From Exiguobacterium sp. s193 (GTDB lineage Bacteria > Bacillota > Bacilli > Exiguobacteriales > Exiguobacteriaceae): a stretch of DNA of 64,000 nt. The position numbers and the translations under genes are program-made. This document shows, piece after piece, positions 7,209-19,569 of this stretch. The stretch covers positions 434,001-498,000 of the forward strand of contig NZ_JACSMR010000001.1 of assembly GCF_018618755.1 (NCBI RefSeq). The letters run 5' to 3'. The notes under the pieces were generated by a model that saw only the letters and a list, made by a program, of their open reading frames with translations, searched no databases and had not been told where the DNA came from. Positions within the stretch are counted from its first letter, which is position 1, and each line of letters begins with the position of its first letter.

Positions 7209-8108
7209 TCAATCGATTGGTAAAGCGGCTTTATTCTTTTTCGCTGCGTTGACCTGTTCATCCGCATGGTACGAAGACCGGACGAGTGGACCAGCTTCAC
7301 AGTGGGAGAAGCCTTTGCCAAGCGCGATTTCTTTTAGTTCAGCAAATTCTTGTGGCGTATAGTATTTGATGACGGTCAGGTGCTTTTTCGTCGGTTGAAG
7401 GTATTGACCGATTGTCATGATATCGACGTCATTCGCACGGAGATCATCCATCGTCTGTAAAATTTCTTCCCACGTTTCACCAAGCCCTAACATCAGACTG
7501 GACTTCGTCGGGATTTCAGGAGCAAGCTCTTTCGAACGACGAAGGAATTCGAGTGTCCGGTCATACGTTGCTTTCGCGCGGACCGTCGGTGTCAAACGAC
7601 GCACTGTTTCAATGTTATGGTTCATGATATCCGGTTTTGCATCAATCAAGGTTTGAAGCGCCTCAAAGTTTCCACCCATATCTGACGGCAAGACCTCGAT
7701 TGAAGTTTCCGGGTTCATCCGGCGCACTTCACGCACTGTTTCGGCGTAAACTCCTGCCCCGAAGTCATTCAAGTCGTCACGTGCTACTGCTGTGATGACC
7801 GCATGTTTCAAGTTCATCAGACGGACTGACTCCGCGACGCGTTTCGGTTCTTCTAAATCAAGTTCATTTGGACGTCCTGTCGTGACGGCACAAAAACGGC
7901 AGGCCCGTGTACAGATACTCCCAAGGATCATAAACGTTGCTGTCCGGCGAACGGCCCAGCACTCATGAATGTTCGGACACTTCGCTTCCTCACAGACCGT
8001 ATGTAGCTTTTTTTCACGCATCATACTCTTAAGCTCTGTGTAGGTTTCGTTTGTGTTCAACTTGATTTTTAACCATTCCGGCTTCCGTTGAATCTCTCCT
8101 CTAGCCAT
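7209..8108 (-). CDS. lipA: Lipoyl synthase LipA
   Basis: A 299-residue radical-SAM enzyme that inserts two sulfur atoms into protein-bound octanoyl groups to make lipoyl cofactor. The auxiliary cluster cysteines are at 39, 44 and 50 ([12 protein letters not shown]), and the radical-SAM CxxxCxxC is at 66, 70 and 73 (CTRACRFC). It modifies carriers such as GcvH, encoded at 25.6 kb, and needs Fe-S clusters supplied by SUF/Nfu. AAGGGGGAA precedes ATG 8108. Its own terminator lies downstream. Confidence 0.96.
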   Translation of the reverse strand: MARGEIQRKPEWLKIKLNTNETYTELKSMMREKKLHTVCEEAKCPNIHECWAVRRTATFMILGSICTRACRFCAVTTGRPNELDLEEPKRVAESVRLMNLKHAVITAVARDDLNDFGAGVYAETVREVRRMNPETSIEVLPSDMGGNFEALQTLIDAKPDIMNHNIETVRRLTPTVRAKATYDRTLEFLRRSKELAPEIPTKSSLMLGLGETWEEILQTMDDLRANDVDIMTIGQYLQPTKKHLTVIKYYTPQEFAELKEIALGKGFSHCEAGPLVRSSYHADEQVNAAKKNKAALPID

Positions 8109-8171
8109 AAATACACTTCCCCCTTCATCCCCAAAAAAGTCATCTATTTTCTGTTTCAGTATACCAAATAA

Positions 8172-9476
8172 TTATCGTTTAGGGGCATGCAATTCGGTAA
8201 ATTCTGACTTCTCCGATAGTCGATTAAATAACAGATCACGCAGTAGTTCAGGCATGAAATAGTGTTTCGGCATATCTTTGATGGCTGGGAAGAGCGGACC
8301 GAATGTAAACATATCCGGCATTGCGACCGTGTAGTGTGCCGCCTCGTCAAACGTTGCTAAGACGGAGTCACGTCCCGCGTAATGCATTTTTCCCATCAAC
8401 TTCCCACGAAAACCGAGTCCACGGACTTTGAGCTGTTCAAACTGATCGGTTTCGACTTCTTCCATGAACGTCATCAGTTGCCGACCCGTCATCGTGACGT
8501 TACACGGATTGATTGGATGTGGACATAACCGGTGCAAGTCGAAGGAAGAGACGGGACCGGGAGATAACGAACCGAGCAACATACCGGCCGGAACGCAGGC
8601 GATGTCTGCTTTACACCAGTCCTGCATCGTGTCGGCCAACAGTTGTGAAAACGGTGACGGACTAAACCAGTCATTCGCTAGACCTGATGTCCTGCCAATC
8701 GGTTCCTTCATCACTTTTTCAGCGGCATATTGTTCCCGGTCGAGCAGAACGGAGCTCGCTTCATCTGCCGTATAGTCGTGGAGCGGATGCAAGACAGCTT
8801 CCTTTTCACCGGTGTCCGTGTTGAGATAGATTTCACCCGCGTATTGTCCGTGCTTACCAGCTTGAGCAATCAAGACACCATTTTTGACGACACCATCGTC
8901 TAAGACATGATGCGTATGGGCTCCGATGATTAAATCAAGTTCCGGGAAGCGTTCTGCCAGTTCCTCATCTTGATAAAACCCGAGATGACTCAGACAAATC
9001 AGGACATCAACCTGCCCGCGAAGCGCTTCGATTTCACGCGCCGCTGCTTCGAACGGGTCTTCAATCGTCCAACCGAGCAACTCATATAATTCATAATAAG
9101 GGGCCGTCAGACCAAAGATTCCGACTTTACCAGTCGGCAGTTCCTGAATCATGCCCGGTTTCGCGAACGGCGCCGTCATGTTCGAGACAAGCACAGGGAA
9201 CGCCGCTTCTGTATAAAGTGCAGCCAGCCAGTCATGCGGGAACGTGATTCCTTCATTGTTTCCGATCGTCACGGCAGTCGGTGCTAACGCATTTAAGAGA
9301 TGGGTATTGATTTTTCCTTGCGTCGCTTCCGTCGCCGGTGCAACGCGGTCCGCGTGATCCCCTAAATCAAAGACAAGGGAGTCGTACGTCCGGTGTTCCT
9401 TGATGAACGACATATAGCGCGGCCACATATCAAAGTGTGAATGAAGATCATTATAATGGATGACGTGTAACTTCAC
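8172..9476 (-). CDS. yunD: Bifunctional metallophosphatase/5'-nucleotidase family protein (YunD)
   Basis: A 434-residue protein of the calcineurin-like 5'-nucleotidase family, cytosolic because no signal peptide is present. Metal-binding motifs appear in order: NDLHSH at residues 9-14, DLGDHADR near 37-44, GNNEG near 91-95 and GAHTHH near 185, followed by the C-terminal nucleotidase domain. The start is GTG 9476, placed by GGAGG eight bases upstream. B. subtilis YunD occupies the same neighbourhood downstream of lipA relatives. Confidence 0.87.
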   Translation of the reverse strand: MKLHVIHYNDLHSHFDMWPRYMSFIKEHRTYDSLVFDLGDHADRVAPATEATQGKINTHLLNALAPTAVTIGNNEGITFPHDWLAALYTEAAFPVLVSNMTAPFAKPGMIQELPTGKVGIFGLTAPYYELYELLGWTIEDPFEAAAREIEALRGQVDVLICLSHLGFYQDEELAERFPELDLIIGAHTHHVLDDGVVKNGVLIAQAGKHGQYAGEIYLNTDTGEKEAVLHPLHDYTADEASSVLLDREQYAAEKVMKEPIGRTSGLANDWFSPSPFSQLLADTMQDWCKADIACVPAGMLLGSLSPGPVSSFDLHRLCPHPINPCNVTMTGRQLMTFMEEVETDQFEQLKVRGLGFRGKLMGKMHYAGRDSVLATFDEAAHYTVAMPDMFTFGPLFPAIKDMPKHYFMPELLRDLLFNRLSEKSEFTELHAPKR

Positions 9477-9496
9477 GCTTAAAGCCTCCTCTAAAG

Positions 9497-10339
9497 TTAA
9501 AACAACGAGATTTGCCGGGGAGCGAGTTCATAATCGAGACCAAGAATCTCAATCAGACGTTTCGCATTCGGCGCGGCATCGCCTGCTGAATTGTTATTAA
9601 AGAAAACATACACGTCTTTCGCTTGTCCTGCAAGCGTCCGAACGTGTTCTGCTAATTCTTGGAGTTCTTCTTCCGAGTATCGGTATAAACAGCGGACCTT
9701 TCGCCAGTCGTCACTGCTTTGTCCGGGTTTCTTGAGCCAGCCGTTTTTGTTCCGGCCATGCAAGCGGACGAACGCCGTCTCATGTGTGACGACAGGAACG
9801 AACGGGACGGAACCGTCTTCCGTCTGCGGTTCATCACAAATCGTATGAATGAACTGATGCTCGGCTAAAAACCGGAGCGTTCGTTCCCGGTAAGCTTCCG
9901 AATACCAAGACGGGTTTCTGAATTCAATCGCGACCGGAAGTCCGGCGAGCGATTTACGAACGGTTTGCAAGTATTCAAGGTGGACCTTGCTGACATCGAA
10001 CCAAGGCGGCAATTGGACGAGAATCGCCGCAATCTTTCCGCTCTCCTTCATCGGTTCAATCGAGGCAAGGTACTGTTCAAAAATCGGACCGAGCGAATCC
10101 TTGTTGTCCCGATCGTGTCCACTCATCGCCCGGTGGACCTTGACGATGAACCGGAAAGCATCCGGTGTTTCCGCGACCCACTTTTGGTAGTTCCGTTCCG
10201 GTTGAATCGCGTAAAACGTCGAATCGACCTCGACCGCCGGAAAATGTCCCGCATAGGCAGCAAGCTTCTCTTTCCGGTCTTGTGGTGTCGGATAGAGGGA
10301 ATCATGATCCCCCCAACCGGTCACGCCGACATAAATCAT
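9497..10339 (-). CDS. yunF: DUF72 domain protein (YunF-like)
   Basis: A 280-residue protein of the DUF72 family, a TIM-barrel-like fold of unknown reaction. Family signatures are the N-terminal VGVTGWGDHDSLYP, the FPAVEVDSTFYAIQ block near residue 34-47, EFRNPSWY near 149 and FVRLHGRN near 207. It lies 20 bases upstream of yunD in the same direction, so the two are probably one transcript. GGAGGGG precedes ATG 10339. Confidence 0.86.
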   Translation of the reverse strand: MIYVGVTGWGDHDSLYPTPQDRKEKLAAYAGHFPAVEVDSTFYAIQPERNYQKWVAETPDAFRFIVKVHRAMSGHDRDNKDSLGPIFEQYLASIEPMKESGKIAAILVQLPPWFDVSKVHLEYLQTVRKSLAGLPVAIEFRNPSWYSEAYRERTLRFLAEHQFIHTICDEPQTEDGSVPFVPVVTHETAFVRLHGRNKNGWLKKPGQSSDDWRKVRCLYRYSEEELQELAEHVRTLAGQAKDVYVFFNNNSAGDAAPNAKRLIEILGLDYELAPRQISLF

Positions 10340-10458
10340 CCGTCTACCCCTCCTTACGACAAAAAGACCTACCGCTTTCGTTGACGCAGGCTTTTTTGCA
10401 CTGTCTATTTTTTTATCATACCATAGCTAAATCGAAAACTTCCCCCCGAAGATTACCG

Positions 10459-11019
10459 TTAACGCGTCCGTTCATAACGGAGAACGACGCAACCGGAAGA
10501 GGCAAAGTGCCGTTGTTCGACGAGGCGTAAAGCAAGTGGTTGAGCAAGGCGTCCAAACATCCGCTTCCCGCCTCCGAGCAGGACGGGATAGACGACAACA
10601 TGGTATTCGTCAATCAGGTCACGTTGCATGAACTGTGCAGCAAGATTGGCGCCACCGACGGATATCCGTTTTCCAGGCATTCCCCGTAAACGGTCGACTT
10701 CCTCTTCAATCGTCCCTGTTGCGAGCCGGGCATTCCCATCGACGTGCGTCAATGTCCGAGAAAAGACGATCTTCTCGATTCCTGTCCAAATCAGTGCGTA
10801 GTCACGAATTTCTGCCACTTCTTCCGTGTCACGTACGTTCGACCAAAACGGATGCATCATTTCATATAACTTTCGTCCATAGAAATGCGTATCGAACTGT
10901 TTTTCGTAGTCATTGAAGTAGCGGTGAAGCTCCTTATCAGGTGTAAAGGGAAGCTGACCTAAGTCATCTTCGAGATAACCGTCGAGTGATACTTGAAATG
11001 AATAGACGATTGGTCGCAT
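10459..11019 (-). CDS. Dihydrofolate reductase family protein (RibD C-terminal domain)
   Basis: A 186-residue protein with the RibD-C/DHFR-like fold: VYSFQVSLDGYLED at the N-terminus, HFYGRKLYEMM near residue 46 and ISVGGANLAAQF near 136 resemble NADPH-dependent pyrimidine reductases. Stand-alone members of this family are usually uncharacterised. It is unlikely to be the housekeeping DHFR, since the typical folate-site sequence is absent. The roughly 240 bases upstream of its start (11020-11263) show no gene. Confidence 0.82.
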   Translation of the reverse strand: MRPIVYSFQVSLDGYLEDDLGQLPFTPDKELHRYFNDYEKQFDTHFYGRKLYEMMHPFWSNVRDTEEVAEIRDYALIWTGIEKIVFSRTLTHVDGNARLATGTIEEEVDRLRGMPGKRISVGGANLAAQFMQRDLIDEYHVVVYPVLLGGGKRMFGRLAQPLALRLVEQRHFASSGCVVLRYERTR

Positions 11020-11263
11020 CAGTCATCCGTCCTTTCGAGAGAACTGTTTTTTTACTCTCTACCCGTTGTCGGAAAGAACAATCAACAATACCCCCGGATC
11101 AGTAAAATAGACCGTGCGCCAAACGAATAGTTCGTGTTGTCCGACACTCTTTTCCTTCTCGAACCACATCTTGAAAACACGTTGATTCTCGTGACTTCTA
11201 CTGGAAAAGCGTTTAGCGATAATCGCTTTAGCAAACAACCTGACTTTGGTTAAAGTCAGATAC

Positions 11264-11544
11264 TGTAGACAAATGCTATCTTATGAAGATTGAAGAGTCA
11301 ACATCGCTATACTACCGTGTCGCGCTTCCATGTCTCGACTCGTCTTACTCTGCGGCACAACCTAAACAAAGCTTCTCTTTTTCGTTGACTCCTACGGGAA
11401 AAAGCGCAAGGCAACTTGCGCTGTCAGAGGCAGGCGAGACCCTGCTCATTGTCCGATAGGTCAAGGAGCAACGGCTTGCCCTCGCCCGAGGAAAGCAACA
11501 GAAAAGGGGGAAGCTTTTTCTTGCCTAATCCTGCTTCGTCTAAA
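11264..11544 (+). mobile_element. Non-autonomous TIR element, copy 3 (degenerate right end)
   Basis: It occupies the middle of the 634-base gap between the DHFR-family gene and sufB. The left end TGTAGACAAA (11264-11273) is perfect; the right end TTCGTCTAAA (11535-11544) matches TTTGTCTACA at 8 of 10 positions. The shared core is recognisable (GACTCCTACGGGAAAAAGCG near 11389, GGCAGGCGAGACCC near 11429, CTCGCCCGAGGAAAGCAAC near 11480). A hairpin CTGACTTT-GGTT-AAAGTCAG abuts the left end at 11240-11259, but no second copy of it lies on the right. Confidence 0.65.
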
Positions 11545-11578
11545 AAAATACAAGAGTAGATTTTCATCTAAACGAAAT

Positions 11579-11623
11579 CACGCGCCTCACCCGATTCCTA
11601 GAGGGAAACGAGCGAAGCGCGTG
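11579..11623 (-). terminator. Probable terminator of the suf operon
   Basis: CACGCGCCTC pairs with GAAGCGCGTG with one mismatch, 31 bases after the sufB stop. The T-tract on the minus strand (TGATTTCGTTT) is weak, so this is a moderate call. Confidence 0.55.
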
Positions 11624-11653
11624 AAAACTTTGAAGTTAATTTCGTGATTTAGA

Positions 11654-13057
11654 TTATCCGATTGAACCTTCCATCTCGAACTTGATGAGACGGTTCATTT
11701 CGACCGCATATTCCATCGGCAATTCTTTTGTGAATGGCTCGATGAAGCCCATGACGATCATTTCTGTTGCTTCTTCTTGTGAAATCCCGCGGCTCATCAG
11801 ATAGAACAATTGTTCTTCCGAGACCTTCGATACTTTCGCTTCGTGTTCAAGCGAGATGTTATCGTTGAGGATTTCGTTGTACGGAATCGTATCCGATGTC
11901 GATTGGTTATCCATGATGAGTGTGTCACATTCGATGTTCGAACGGGCACCTGTCGCTTTACGGCCGAAGTGGACGATTCCGCGATACGTGACTTTCCCAC
12001 CATGTTTCGAGATCGATTTCGAGACGATCGTTGAAGACGTGTTTGGCGCAAGGTGAATCATTTTCGCACCCGCGTCTTGGTGTTGTCCTTTACCTGCGAT
12101 GGCGATTGATAATGTCATACCACGTGATCCTTCACCTTTTAAGATGACGGCTGGGTATTTCATCGTCAATTTCGAACCGATGTTACCATCGACCCACTCC
12201 ATCGTCGCGCCGGCTTCACAGATCGCACGTTTCGTCACGAGGTTGTAGACGTTGTTTGCCCAGTTTTGGATCGTCGTGTAACGGCAATAGGCATTTTTGT
12301 TGATGAAGATCTCAACGACCGCCGAGTGAAGCGAGTTCGTCGTGTAGACCGGTGCTGTACATCCTTCGACGTAGTGTACCGATGCTTCTTCGTCAACGAT
12401 GATGAGTGTCCGCTCAAATTGACCCATGTTTTCCGAGTTGATCCGGAAGTAGGCTTGAAGCGGCGTATCCATCTTGACGCCTTTTGGGACGTAGATGAAC
12501 GATCCACCTGACCAAACCGCTGTGTTCAAGGCAGCGAATTTGTTGTCTGTCGGCGGAATCAATTTACCGAAGTACTCACGGAACAAGTCTTCGTTCTCTT
12601 TGAGTGCTGTATCGGTATCTTTGAAGACGATCCCTTGATCCTCGAGTTCCGTCTTCATGTTGTGGTAAACAACTTCTGATTCGTACTGTGCCGAAACACC
12701 CGCCAAGTACTTTTGTTCTGCTTCCGGGATACCGAGTTTGTCAAACGTACGTTTGATTTCTTCCGGTACTTCATCCCATGATTTTTCAGCACGTTCCGAC
12801 GGCTTCACGTAATACGTGATATCGTCAAAACGAAGATCTGATAAATCGCCACCCCAAGCTGGCATCGCTTGTTCGTTGAAAATCTTAAGCGATTTCAAAC
12901 GGAAGTCGAGCATCCATTGTGGTTCTTCTTTCATTTTCGAGATCGTTTCGACGACTTCTGTCGTCAAGCCACGTCCAGAACGGAAGATCGAGATATCGCG
13001 ATCGTGGAAACCATATTTATAATCGCCAATTTCAGGCATGTTCTTAGCCATGTTCAT
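11654..13057 (-). CDS. sufB: Fe-S cluster scaffold protein SufB
   Basis: A 467-residue core subunit of the SufBC2D scaffold on which iron-sulfur clusters are built. The SufBD beta-helix and the ending [32 protein letters not shown] are highly family-typical. It is the last gene of the operon sufC-D-S-U-B, 26 bases after sufU, the same order as in Bacillus. GAGGAGG precedes ATG 13057; the in-frame M3 is a less likely alternative. Confidence 0.96.
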   Translation of the reverse strand: MNMAKNMPEIGDYKYGFHDRDISIFRSGRGLTTEVVETISKMKEEPQWMLDFRLKSLKIFNEQAMPAWGGDLSDLRFDDITYYVKPSERAEKSWDEVPEEIKRTFDKLGIPEAEQKYLAGVSAQYESEVVYHNMKTELEDQGIVFKDTDTALKENEDLFREYFGKLIPPTDNKFAALNTAVWSGGSFIYVPKGVKMDTPLQAYFRINSENMGQFERTLIIVDEEASVHYVEGCTAPVYTTNSLHSAVVEIFINKNAYCRYTTIQNWANNVYNLVTKRAICEAGATMEWVDGNIGSKLTMKYPAVILKGEGSRGMTLSIAIAGKGQHQDAGAKMIHLAPNTSSTIVSKSISKHGGKVTYRGIVHFGRKATGARSNIECDTLIMDNQSTSDTIPYNEILNDNISLEHEAKVSKVSEEQLFYLMSRGISQEEATEMIVMGFIEPFTKELPMEYAVEMNRLIKFEMEGSIG

Positions 13058-13083
13058 TTCCTCCTCTTACTTACTGACCGAAG

Positions 13084-16013
<2,930 letters not shown>

Positions 16014-16028
16014 GCTTCCTCCCTCGTC

Positions 16029-16814
16029 TTACGCTTTTGTTTCGATTTCGACTTCTTCGATGCCGAGTTCTTTTTTAACCCAGTCATATCCTTCTGCTTC
16101 AAGACGGTGTGCGAGTTCTTTTCCGCCGGACATGACGATTTTTCCACCCATCATGATGTGGATGAAATCAGGCTCGATGTAGTTCAAGAGACGCTGATAG
16201 TGCGTGATGATGAGGCAACCGAACTCAGGTGAACGCATTTCGTTAACACCTTTCGCAACGACTTTAAGTGCATCGATATCAAGACCTGAATCGATCTCGT
16301 CGAGGATTGCGATTGCTGGTTTCAGCATCGTCATTTGAAGAATTTCGTTCCGTTTTTTCTCTCCGCCCGAGAAACCTTCGTTGAGGTAACGGTGTGCCAT
16401 TTCGCCTGGCATTTCAAGAAGTCCCATTTGCGCGTCAAGTTGACGGATGAACTTCATGAGTGAGATTTCATCGCCTTCTTCGCGACGTGAGTTGATTGCT
16501 GAACGAAGGAAGTCAGAGTTCGTGACACCACTGATTTCGCTTGGGTATTGCATGGCGAGGAACATTCCTGCTTGCGCACGTTCGTTAACTTCCATCTCAA
16601 GAACATCTTCGCCGTCGAGTGTGACTGATCCAGATGTTACTTCATACGTTGGGTGACCCATCAATGCAGACGCGAGTGTTGATTTACCTGTCCCGTTTGG
16701 TCCCATGACCGCGTGGATTTCGCCGCCTTTGATTTCTAAGTTAACGCCTTTCAAGATTTCTTTGCCGTCGATTGCGACGTGTAGATCTTCAATCTTCAAG
16801 TGTGAAGCCTTCAT
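16029..16814 (-). CDS. sufC: Fe-S assembly ABC ATPase SufC
   Basis: A 261-residue soluble ABC ATPase that powers the SufBCD scaffold. Walker A GPNGTGKST is near residue 35, the signature FSGGEKKR near 144 and Walker B AILDEIDSGLD near 168. The start is taken as 16814 (MKASHLKIEDL) because the GGAGGG ribosome site lies inside the longer reading frame that begins at 16829. First gene of the suf operon. Confidence 0.95.
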   Translation of the reverse strand: MKASHLKIEDLHVAIDGKEILKGVNLEIKGGEIHAVMGPNGTGKSTLASALMGHPTYEVTSGSVTLDGEDVLEMEVNERAQAGMFLAMQYPSEISGVTNSDFLRSAINSRREEGDEISLMKFIRQLDAQMGLLEMPGEMAHRYLNEGFSGGEKKRNEILQMTMLKPAIAILDEIDSGLDIDALKVVAKGVNEMRSPEFGCLIITHYQRLLNYIEPDFIHIMMGGKIVMSGGKELAHRLEAEGYDWVKKELGIEEVEIETKA

Positions 16815-16888
16815 GTAGAATCCCTCCATCTATTCATTTCGTGTCTGACGATTCAGTTCACGAGAGTTACTAATTTAGTATCATTCTA

Positions 16889-16917
16889 ATCTTAATGAAT
16901 CATACCACATTATTCAA
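16889..16917 (-). promoter_or_regulatory. Predicted promoter of the suf operon
   Basis: On the minus strand TTGAAT (16917-16912), 17 bases and TAAGAT (16894-16889) precede sufC by about 75 bases. The region is AT-rich with overlapping -10-like sequences, so the exact hexamers are uncertain. Confidence 0.5.
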
Positions 16918-16970
16918 GCGTCATCGCTCATGGTTTTTTCTCAAAATGAAGCCTTTTAGTGAGAATGACT

Positions 16971-18197
16971 TTAAAGTGAGACGACTTCTTTCTCTTCTGC
17001 CACCTTCGTTCGTCTGTGAACACGTTGTGACAGTAAGAGCAGTGGGATTCCGAGTAATGTCAAGAGGGCTAACCAGCCAAAAATCGGCAGCGGACGATCG
17101 GCTCCAAAATAAAAAAGTAATTGTCCGCCAATGACCGGTCCGATCGATTGACCAATCGATGTCAGCCCCATCGCCCCGAAATAACTGCCCCGTAGTTCCG
17201 GTTTCGCAAAGCTGTCGGTTAGGATATCCGTCATCGTGAACATCATCACTTCCCCACACGTGAAGATGAACATCGCACCAATCATCAACCAGACCGTTCC
17301 CGCATTCCCCATGACGAATAAACCGATTGCGACGGTCGCAATCCCGACCGTGATCGAAACGAGCGGTGACGTCTTCATCCCGAATTTCATGATCGGGTAC
17401 TGGACGACTAAGACGGTCACGGCATTAATCGTGATCAATAAAGCGAACAGGCTTGTCCCACCCGACAGTAACGTCGTCGTCGTCAAAAATTGTGGCAACG
17501 TCGAGTTGAACTGGCTGTAACCGAGAATCCCGAAGATGATGCCGGCGAGGGCAAACGTAAAGGCGACGTCCGTTTTCAACAGTTGAACGGTTGCCCCGAA
17601 CGAAACTTTTTTCCCACCATGACTTTCCGTGATCGGATACCGCTGGAACAGGATGAAAATCGCAATCCCGTACGCGAGGTAAACGAATGCCGTTATATAG
17701 AAGGTAATCGCTGTATTGCCGGCACTGAGCAACAATGCGATTCCCGGCCCGATCGCAGCCGCGACATTGATCATCGCGTAACGGATGTTAAAGACGAACA
17801 ACCGGTTTTTTTCATCCGTCGTATCACTAATCAAGGCACGGGCGGACGGTTCGAAGATGGAACGAAACACTCCGTTCAAGGCACTCAACGTAAAGAACGC
17901 CCAAAAGGTCTCGACCTGGGCCAAGGCGATGAAGACAAAGACGAAGCCAAGTGTTCCGGTCAGCATCATTGTCCGGCGCCCGTAGCGGTCGGATAAGGTT
18001 CCGCCAATGAAACTCATGACGAGACTCGAGACGGCTGAAATACTGAGGACCCAGCCGACATCGACCGGGCTGAACTTCAGTACTGTCGATAAATAAATCG
18101 CAAAGAATGGCATCGTGATGAACGTCCCGAGCCGCGAGAAAAATGTTCCGAGCAGGACGCCGATCGTCAATGGATGTAACTGGCGTAAACGGTGCAC
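16971..18197 (-). CDS. Major facilitator superfamily transporter
   Basis: A 408-residue membrane protein with about twelve hydrophobic segments. The MFS signature GGTLSDRYGRRTMM falls between helices 2 and 3 (near residue 65), consistent with a DHA1-type drug or metabolite antiporter. Substrate cannot be told from sequence. The start is a GTG at 18197, with GGGGGGA upstream. It lies downstream of metNPQ in the same direction but is separated by a terminator and a mobile element, so it is unlikely to be part of that operon. Confidence 0.85.
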   Translation of the reverse strand: MHRLRQLHPLTIGVLLGTFFSRLGTFITMPFFAIYLSTVLKFSPVDVGWVLSISAVSSLVMSFIGGTLSDRYGRRTMMLTGTLGFVFVFIALAQVETFWAFFTLSALNGVFRSIFEPSARALISDTTDEKNRLFVFNIRYAMINVAAAIGPGIALLLSAGNTAITFYITAFVYLAYGIAIFILFQRYPITESHGGKKVSFGATVQLLKTDVAFTFALAGIIFGILGYSQFNSTLPQFLTTTTLLSGGTSLFALLITINAVTVLVVQYPIMKFGMKTSPLVSITVGIATVAIGLFVMGNAGTVWLMIGAMFIFTCGEVMMFTMTDILTDSFAKPELRGSYFGAMGLTSIGQSIGPVIGGQLLFYFGADRPLPIFGWLALLTLLGIPLLLLSQRVHRRTKVAEEKEVVSL

Positions 18198-18215
18198 CTA
18201 AAATCCCCCCTTCAA

Positions 18216-18263
18216 CTAAAAAAATAATGCATCCTTCCATTATATTAGGAAGAATGCATTATT
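18216..18263 (-). terminator. metQ terminator, distal copy of a duplicated hairpin
   Basis: The 41-base hairpin at 18223-18263 (AATAATGCATCCTTCC paired with GGAAGAATGCATTATT, one mismatch) is followed on the minus strand by a T-run (AAAAAAAA on the plus strand at 18217-18224). A 40/41 identical copy lies at 18662-18701. The T-tract is only on this distal copy. Confidence 0.8.
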
Positions 18264-18661
18264 CAGCGTGTAGACAAACGCTTATGAAGCGTGAACATGC
18301 GATAACGAGAGGCAATCTGTTCGCGCTCCACTGTCTCGCCTCGTCTTCAAAGCGGCAATCGGTCACGCCGCTACAGCAAAGCTGCAGGGTCGCGATCGAT
18401 TGCTTTTCGCTTTAAAAGCGATTCGAGACGGATTGCGCTCTAAGCCGTCTGCATGCCTGGATTTCCCTCACGGTATTACCTAAAAAGCGTCACGTTTCGT
18501 TGACTCCTGCGGGGAAAAGTGCGTTTTTAACGCACTTTCAGAGGCAGGCAAGACCCTGCTCGTTGTCCGCTAGGACCAAGGAGCAACGGCTTGCGCCTCG
18601 CCCGAGGAAAGCAACGAAAAAAAGACGCTTGATCTCCCGATATCACTTTGTCTACAGTCTG
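18264..18661 (+). mobile_element. Non-autonomous TIR element, copy 2, inside the metQ terminator
   Basis: It fills most of the 512-base gap between the MFS gene and metQ. Ends are CAGCGTGTAGACAAA (18264-18278) and TTTGTCTACAGTCTG (18647-18661); read inward, both start CAG then TGTAGACAAA. The interior shares long blocks with copy 1, including AAAAAGCGTCACGTTTCG near 18481 and the ending block near 18580-18617, plus about 90 bases that copy 1 lacks. Flanking hairpins are near-identical direct copies of the host terminator. No gene is carried. Confidence 0.78.
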
Positions 18662-18701
18662 AATAATGCATCCTTCCATTATATAGGAAGAATGCATTAT
18701 T
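18662..18701 (-). terminator. Proximal copy of the metQ terminator hairpin, without T-tract
   Basis: The hairpin is the same as at 18223-18263 with one base deleted in the loop. On the minus strand it is followed by CAGACTGTAGAC, the element end, rather than by a run of T, so it may terminate poorly. Confidence 0.7.
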
Positions 18702-18709
18702 TGAGCAAA

Positions 18710-19537
18710 TTATTTACTGACCGGAACGACGGCCCCTTTATATTCTTTCGTAATCCAATCTTGGTTCTTTTTCTCGTGTAAGATATCGAGTAATGTCGTC
18801 ACGCGCTCATCTTTTTCGTCACCTTCACGTGTGACGATGATGTTGACGTACGGTGAAGACTCATCTTCAAGGGCAATCGTGTCTTTCAACGGGTTCAAAC
18901 CGTTATCGATCGCGTAGTTCGTATTGATGAGGACCGCGTCGCCTTCATTGTTTTTGTAAGCTTGCGGTAAGAGTGACGCTTCGATGTTTGTTTTAAACTT
19001 AATATTTTTCGGGTTTTCCGCAATGTCTTTCAGTTGTGCATCAGTTGTTTTACCGTCTTTCAACTTGATGAGTCCTTCATTTTGAAGGAACGTCAAGACA
19101 CGTCCACGCTCAGCGACGTTTGAGCTCGTCAAAATCGTTGCACCTTTCGGCAGTTCGTCGAGCGACTTGTATTTTTTTGAGTAGACGCCGAGTGGTTCGA
19201 CGTGAACACCGCCGGCACTTTCAAATTTGTATGATTTGTTTTCTTTTTCTTGTTGCTCAAGGTACGGAACGTGTTGGAAATAGTTCGCATCGATTTCTTT
19301 TTCAGCGAGTGCTTTGTTTGGCAACACATAATCTTGGAACTTCTTGATTTCGAGTTTGTACCCTTTTGCTTCATACTCTTTTTTAACGTGCTCTAAGATT
19401 TCAGCATGGGGAACGTTTGAAGCACCGATGACAAGTGTCTTCGCGTCGTCGCCTGACGATTCCTCCCCACATGCTGCGAGACTGACTGCTAAGACGGATA
19501 CGGCTGCTGTCCCTACGAATTTTTTCCAAAGTTTCAT
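18710..19537 (-). CDS. metQ: Methionine ABC transporter substrate-binding lipoprotein MetQ
   Basis: A 275-residue NlpA-family lipoprotein. The signal peptide ends in the lipobox LAAC (residues 20-23), so the protein should be anchored outside the membrane. The family blocks TLVIGASNVPHAEILEHV and DANYFQHVPYLEQ are clear. It delivers methionine to MetNP. Last gene of metN-metP-metQ; GGAGG precedes ATG 19537. Confidence 0.94.
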   Translation of the reverse strand: MKLWKKFVGTAAVSVLAVSLAACGEESSGDDAKTLVIGASNVPHAEILEHVKKEYEAKGYKLEIKKFQDYVLPNKALAEKEIDANYFQHVPYLEQQEKENKSYKFESAGGVHVEPLGVYSKKYKSLDELPKGATILTSSNVAERGRVLTFLQNEGLIKLKDGKTTDAQLKDIAENPKNIKFKTNIEASLLPQAYKNNEGDAVLINTNYAIDNGLNPLKDTIALEDESSPYVNIIVTREGDEKDERVTTLLDILHEKKNQDWITKEYKGAVVPVSK

Positions 19538-19569
19538 GAATAATTCCTCCCAAGTTAACTAAAATAGTA

